Assembly: GCA_946902875.1 (NCBI GenBank)
Contig: OX336342.1
Span: forward strand, 14,563,523 to 14,627,522
DNA length: 64,000 bases
Source of the DNA: Nematopogon swammerdamellus
Taxonomy: Eukaryota > Arthropoda > Insecta > Lepidoptera > Adelidae
Direction of reading: 5' to 3'
A model generated the notes under the pieces. The model saw only the letters and a list, made by a program, of their open reading frames with translations. It searched no databases and was not told the DNA's origin. Shown here in pieces: positions 59,383 to 64,000 of this stretch. The position numbers and the translations under genes were made by a program. The stretch's first letter is position 1; each line of letters starts with the position of its first letter.

Positions 59383-60265
59383 GTCAGGAGGTGGACAGTG
59401 GAACTCTTCAACCGTTACTAGTAACCCCCTCGAGTTTGGGCTCATTTGGTTGGTTTGGACGAGTGTCCCATACTTCTACTAATACACTTGGTGACGAGGG
59501 TCTGATGATGGAGTCAGGAGGTTTACAGTGGAACTCTTCAACCGTTACTAGTAAGTAGTAACCCCTTCGAGTTTGGGCTCATATGGTTGGTTTGGACGAG
59601 TGTCCGATACTTCTACCAATACACTTGGTGACGAGGGTCTGATGATGGAGTCAGGAGGTGGACAGTAGAACTCTTCAACCGTTACTAGTAACCCCCTCGA
59701 GTTTGGGCTCATATGGTTTGTTGGGACGAGTGTCCCATACTTCTACCAATACACTTGTTGACGAGGGTCTGATGATGGAGTCAGGAGGTGGACAGTGGAA
59801 CTCTTCAACCGATACTAGTAACCCCCTCGAGTTTGGGCTCATTTGGTTGGTTTGGACGAGTGTCCCATACTTCTACCAATACACTTGGTGACGAGGGTCT
59901 GATGATGGAGTCAGCAGGTGTACAGTAGAACTCTTCAACCGTTACTAGTAACGCCCTCGAGTTTGGGCTCATTTGGTTTGTTGGGACGAGTGTCCCATAC
60001 TTCTACCAATACACTTGGTGACGAGGGTCTGATGATGGAGTCAGGAGGTGGACAGTGGAACTCTTCAACCGTTACTAGTAACCCCCTCGAGTTTGGGCTC
60101 ATTTGGTTGGTTTGGACGAGTGTCCCATACTTCTACCAATACACTTGGTGACGAGGGTCTGATGATGGAGTCAGCAGGTGTACAGTAGAACTCTTCAACC
60201 GTTACTAGTAACCCTCTCGAGTTTGGGCTCATTTGGTTTGTTTGGACGAGTGTCCCATACTTGTC
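59383..60265 (+). repeat. Seven tandem units of 130 bp with dimeric higher order
   Basis: GATGATGGAGTCAG starts at 59503, 59641, 59771, 59901, 60031 and 60161, so the period is 130 bp (138 once, from an 8-bp TAAGTAGT insertion). Units alternate between a GGAGGTGGACAGTGG type and a GCAGGTGTACAGTAG type. Units 5 and 7 (59901, 60161) are of one type and units 4 and 6 of the other, giving a 260-bp higher-order repeat. Open frames of 77 codons run through single units but are not genes. Confidence 0.95.
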
Positions 60266-60314
60266 AAACGCAAATGTATGAAACAGACATACCATCTGTT
60301 CAAATTGATTTTGA

Positions 60315-60611
60315 AAGGAGTTTCCAGCAAATTTAAATTATGGAACAGCTGAGAGACGGATGTTACCGATAATTTTGTCATGGGCCTCCACTGTCCATAA
60401 AATGCAGGGCAGACCTGTTGACCATGCTGTCGTGTATTTGGGCTCCAGAATATTTGAAGAGGGTCAAGCGTATGTTGCATTGAGTAGCGTAAAGTCTTTA
60501 GAAGGGCTATGTATTGAGGAGCTTGATTGTGAGAAATTGACAGGTAAGAAACCGAGTAACAAAGATGCAATGAGAGAGTTGGAAAGGATGAGAAGTTTGC
60601 GTAATGAATGA
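60315..60611 (+). pseudogene. C-terminus of a Helitron PIF1-like helicase
   Basis: The open frame from 60315 encodes [20 protein letters not shown] (helicase motif region with T-x-H-K-x-Q-G). It continues [40 protein letters not shown] and a stop. This is the C-terminal end of the RepHel helicase of Helitrons (LSWASTIHKMQG ... AYVALSRVRSLDGL-IEELD). The motif VI arginine is Ser here (ALSSVKS for ALSRVRS), which should abolish ATP hydrolysis. The Rep nuclease and helicase motifs I-IV are absent; the upstream DNA is the 130-bp array instead. It is a remnant, directly followed by the foldback at 60644. Confidence 0.8.
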
Positions 60612-60643
60612 TACGAGCCAAAAATCAAACTAAAAACGAGTAA

Positions 60644-61190
60644 ATAAAAAAATAGGTAAAAAAACTTTTAAGTTAAACGGTTTTATTAAAAAAAAACTAG
60701 ACAAAAAATCAACTGTACAAAAAACTAGAAAATAATAGGGACACAAGCCTGGGCCTTCTTAAGATTTTACGTCTGGATAAGAAATCGTGCTATAGTAGCG
60801 TGCTGTCTTCTCATGTCGGATGCCAAATGGCACATTGTGTCGCTGCGTCAGCGGAATAAGTAATAAATTGAGACTTTTAACAGACTAATATAAAAACGTG
60901 GGGCGTATAATATGCGTAATATCATGCGCCCCACGTTTTTATATTAGTCTGTTAAAAGTCTCAATTTATTACTTATTCCGCTGACGCAGCGTCACAATGT
61001 GCCCTTTGGCATCCGACATGAGAAGACAGCACGCTAGTATTGCACGATTTCTTACCCAGACGTAAAATCTTAAGAAGGCCCAGGCTTGTGTCCTTATTAT
61101 TTTCTAGTTTTTTTTACAGCAGATTTTTTGTCTAGTTTTTTTTTTAATAAAACCGTTTAACTTAAAAGTTTTTTTACCTATTTTTTTTTA
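60644..61190. repeat. Foldback repeat, arms of about 260 bp, about 21-nt loop
   Basis: The left arm 60644-60905 and right arm 60927-61190 are near-perfect reverse complements. Paired phrases include CCTGGGCCTTCTTAAGATTT with AAATCTTAAGAAGGCCCAGG, and GCGTCAGCGGAATAAGTAAT with ATTACTTATTCCGCTGACGC. The apex reads ACGTGGGGCG ... CGCCCCACGT. The outer arms are A/T-run rich (AAACCGTTTAACTTAAAAG). There is no coding capacity, and the element class is unclear. Confidence 0.95.
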
Positions 61191-61234
61191 ATAGTTTTTT
61201 ATTTCTCAGTTTTTTTTTGTAATTTTTTGTCTAT

Positions 61235-61420
61235 TAATGTACTCGCTTTCCTATCCGATCATGATCAAATTAAAATTGGACCACACGGGAAGCACCAGCT
61301 TTCAATTAAAAAAATAATCATCAAACTCGGTTCACCCAGTCGAAAGTTATGTGGGGACAAACATAAAAAAAACAGTCGAATTGAGAACCTCCTCCTTTTT
61401 TTGAAGTCGGTTAAAAACTA
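61235..61420 (-). repeat. Lepidopteran AACCGACTTCAAAAA repeat
   Basis: On the minus strand: AACCGACTTCAAAAAAAGGA, GGTTCTCAATTCGACTG, GACTGGGTGAACCGAGTTTG and GCTGGTGCTTCCCGTGTGGT. It is homologous to 42640-42760. The 64-codon plus-strand frame is a shadow of it. Confidence 0.75.
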
Positions 61421-61423
61421 AGA

Positions 61424-61552
61424 ATTCCTGCACCGCGGCGACGACTTGCTTCATCATCTTCAAATTTCTGACCTCTTAGATATTCCTTCAGTCTCAGAAA
61501 TAAATCGCAATCACTAAGCGCGAGGTCTGGTGAATATGGAGGATGTTCAAGT
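61424..61552 (-). pseudogene. mariner transposase fragment
   Basis: The minus-strand translation gives LEHPPYSPDLALSDCDLFLR, then LKEYLRGQKFEDDEA and, after a one-base shift, VVAAVQEFL. HPPYSPDLAPSD-x-x-LF...LK-x-x-LRG-x-xF is the C-terminal catalytic region of mariner transposases, and the third catalytic Asp (SD) is retained. Only about 42 codons remain, with one frameshift, so it is dead. Confidence 0.8.
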
Positions 61553-61699
61553 ACTTATTTCAAAGCCAGCATCATGAATGGCAAAAAAAATCTAAAGACA
61601 ATCAAGACTGTTTTTTTTTCGAATCTGACATCTTAGCTATGTCTTACAGTATACATTTTTTTAGGTCCACGGAGGTATACCTCACTCCAATTTTTTTTA

Positions 61700-61815
61700 T
61701 TGAAAGTGCGACATGTTGCGTCTAACCACCCATAAAGTGTCTAACGACGCCTATGTACATTCGGTCGTATGTGAATGCCATGCCGGCCTGACAGGTGCCT
61801 ATAAAAGCCCCTCTT
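61700..61815 (-). repeat. LINE 3' UTR fragment
   Basis: On the minus strand GGCACCTGTCAGGCCGGCAT, CCGAATGTACATAGGCGTCG and TTAGACAC match the tail at 54580-54690. Confidence 0.65.
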
Positions 61816-62934
61816 AAAGGACCAAAGACTGTACTCTCTATCACTTTTATTTAAAAGCCCCTCGTATGTTGTTCTTACTTTGAAATAGGAATAATTATTA
61901 TCGAGATAAGCGGAATGAGTCCTTCAGCAGTTTAGTTAGAGCGATCGGCTTACTTTGGAAATAAGAAATAATGCCTAACAGCGATAATTGCTAAGCTAGA
62001 CTAATGACGTCAGCTTAGTGATGTTCCTGTCTGGACTAAGTGTCATGCCAGGGGTTCGCTCTGGTAGTGCCGGCTACACTAAATTCGACGGCAATTACCA
62101 CAGAGACCACTCTGACGCCACAAAACGTCTTTGCAATACTGAAACCGAGTGCGCCAAAAATCGTGCCTGTGCAGAATGAAGCGGGGAGAGTCGGGGTGGG
62201 AGGGACGCGAGCGACGGCCAATCGAACGCGGCGCTTAGTGGCGACACGTGTCGGATTCCTTGGGTACGTTGCGTAAGAAAGTACATAGACGGGCGGCACG
62301 TGATGTGTAGTCCCTATAGGCTCAGTGGTCGGTGGGAATTTGTGGAAACTAACACGGTTGCGGCTACAATACCCACATATTCAGATATTTATTTCGCCAT
62401 AAAGAACACACAACAATAACAATATTTCATTGAGACATATGCATATTCAGTATGGTTCGTCATCATTTTGTTTGTCATGTCCCGTTCAGCAGTGCAATCT
62501 ATATGGAAGAACCGGATAAGAAAACGTACAGAGCTTTTTTTAGATATAACTTACTTTTTTTTTTTTATTTAATCCGGTATGGGTGGCTGAGTTGGAGGGG
62601 CCAAAGCGCATGCTCCGAGCATACATATTACATACTAAGTTTTCATTATGTCAAATATAACATACTATATCAAAGCAAAAAATTAAAAATATTAAGGCAA
62701 AATATACCCATTAAAAAAGATAATAAAATACAAAACAAAGAACATAGGGTTCAGTCAAGTTATTAATAAAATTTGAGTTTATTCATATAAACAATTTGAA
62801 TTATCAAAGTCAGCAGAATTTTTATTTACAGTAAGAAAAAAATTCACTTAACTTATAAAATGGATTGTCTAAAAGAAATATTTTCAGCTGACTCTGGAAC
62901 ACATTGTCACTATTTATTCATTTTATTGTATACA
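61816..62934. other. No supported gene; SINE tail pieces
   Basis: 61990-62090 (ATGACGTCAGCTTAGTGATG, GTGCCGGCTACACT) and 62335-62375 resemble parts of the SINE tail. 62150-62280 is GC-richer with a GGCCAATCG motif and overlapping frames on both strands that I do not recognise. Confidence 0.4.
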
Positions 62935-63275
62935 ACATACGTGATGTCAACCCATGACACCTTGGTGAACTAGGTGCCATGTCAGTGCTTCCCTTCGGTC
63001 GTGCTGGCTACACTGACGGAAAACACGAACTATTTAAATATTCGTTTCAACCGACCATTCATTCAATGCGGTGGTACTAACCCGGGCGGGTTAAACCCTA
63101 CCACCTAGTAAGTTAAGAAGGGAAGGAACCTTCTACAGTTTTACGTGGTATCTGGGCCACGGCCAGCCTCCAACGGTCGAGCGGTCACCCATCCAAGTAC
63201 TGACCGCGCGCATGTGTGCTTATGATCGCGATCCACGGTCGACCGACCGCACCACTGAGCTACCAAAACTGACAT
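62935..63275 (-). mobile_element. SINE with tRNA-like head and 5S-rRNA-like body, copy 2
   Basis: On the minus strand: GGTAGCTCAGTGGTGCGG (head), then CGCGCGGTCAGTACTTGGAT and GGGTGACCGC, which is closer to 5S rRNA than copy 1 (TACTTGGATGGGTGACCGC). Then come the body phrases GGTTTAACCCGCCCGGGTTA and GTGTAGCCAGCACGACC. It ends near CAACCCATGACACC/GTGATGTC without a clear poly(A). Confidence 0.75.
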
Positions 63276-63360
63276 TGATGGTATACTTACCTTCATGAGA
63301 CACACAGTTATCCGTAAAGACAGAAAAATAATATTGACATAGGTACCTACAAAGGTAGAT

Positions 63361-63690
63361 TTGGGCAGTGTTGTTCCAAGAAACCTTTTTGAACACCCGA
63401 CACAAAAGGAGGGGTGTTATAAGTTTGACGACTCCGTCTGTCTGTGTGCCTGTGGCATCGTAGCTCCCAAACGGATGGACCGATTTGGACGCAGTTTTTT
63501 TTATTGGAAAGCTGGTTTAACCGGGATGGTTCTTGGCTATGTTAGTAACCAATTACGAAGTAAAACAAAATACCTCTCACGGATGGGCCGATTTGGATAC
63601 CGTTTTTTACAAAATCTTGAAATAAAAGTTAAATTAGAAAATTATAAAACCCACGAACTTTAATTCAAAAATAATTTGCGCTTACCTACT
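63361..63690 (+). repeat. Probable repeat tail, no gene
   Basis: GACGACTCCGTCTGTCTGTG, CTCCCAAACGGATGGACCGA and TTTGGACGCAG resemble common lepidopteran repeat tails in which an AACGGATGGACCGATTT phrase follows a GTCTGTCTG tract. A 100-codon frame runs through it but reads as repeat-derived. Confidence 0.45.
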
Positions 63691-63705
63691 TAAAGGAGTC
63701 GGGTG

Positions 63706-63762
63706 ACCGCTAAGTAAATAAAATAAAAAAACTCAGAGCTGCGTGAGTATTTACTTAGCGGT
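63706..63762. repeat. 15-bp perfect inverted repeat
   Basis: ACCGCTAAGTAAATA at 63706-63720 and TATTTACTTAGCGGT at 63748-63762 with a 27-nt loop. Confidence 0.9.
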
Positions 63763-64000
63763 AAACTGAAAATTATAATTTGTTTTATATGTAATTTAAC
63801 TTTTTACAAAATATAGTTCTGAAATCTCTCGTTGTCTTTCCTACCCCACTGGGAAACATACGTCACGTTATTTATGTATGTATGTATGTATGATTCTGGA
63901 ATAAATGTTATCTAAGTGCGTGCATATTGCATAATGATATGTACTCGTAATGTCCATAGCCACGTTAAACATTATCCAATGTCTACGCAGACTGATCGTA

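Noticed and set aside
59352..60151. 68-77-codon frames repeated at 130/260-bp spacing
   Set aside because: They are translations of the 130-bp tandem units.
62036..62299. 87-codon minus-strand frame and its plus-strand counterpart
   Set aside because: Overlaps a SINE tail fragment and a GC-rich patch. Both strands are open, so no frame is favoured.
63361..63663. 100-codon plus-strand frame
   Set aside because: It runs through what looks like a common repeat tail (GTCTGTCTG, AACGGATGGACCG) rather than a gene.

Overview
The window looks like intergenic and intronic DNA from a moth or butterfly (Lepidoptera). It is AT-rich and dominated by transposable elements whose termini and tails I recognise as typical of lepidopteran genomes. 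Examples are Helitrons ending in a GCGAGCGAAGCCGCGG hairpin plus CTAG, repeats starting AACCGACTTCAAAAA, and LINE 3' ends with GATGAT or poly(A) tails. These assignments come from reading the sequence and from memory of the families; no database search was run.

Only one host gene is well supported: a five-exon, plus-strand gene at 52725-57133. It encodes a 357-residue secreted CAP/antigen-5-like protein with both CRISP signatures and an unusual Tyr/Gln/Asn/Ser-rich C-terminal tail. A TATA box lies about 215 bp upstream, and three candidate poly(A) signals follow the stop.

Layout. 1-3839: sparse AT-rich DNA with repeat remnants. 3840-6036: a 2.2 kb Helitron-like element (A) with a roughly 66-bp tandem repeat in facing arrays around a captured piece of a retrotransposon endonuclease. 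6329-16960: 5S/tRNA-like SINE copies, a MITE, LINE 3' ends, and a repeat with four roughly 316-bp units. 17199-25304: a dense Helitron cluster, including inverted copy C of element A. 28915-29690: a further 66-bp array. 30320-32168: a degraded non-LTR retrotransposon (reverse transcriptase plus restriction-like endonuclease) inside TATAG-type simple repeat. 33930-38503: LINE fragments, another Helitron, and a Tc1/mariner-type element with an internal inverted duplication. 39057-41653: abutting Helitrons, two of which carry long purine/pyrimidine tracts. 42761-51990: mostly featureless, with a 150-bp-arm foldback at 49595-49913. 52503-57742: the CAP gene. 58280-64000: a 130-bp satellite-like array, a Helitron helicase remnant, a 260-bp-arm foldback, a mariner transposase remnant and a second good SINE copy.

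There is no operon or pathway here. The main biology is layered transposon insertion: elements inserted exactly at the ends of other elements, non-autonomous elements carrying foreign coding pieces, and several long near-perfect inverted repeats that could fold into dsRNA if transcribed.
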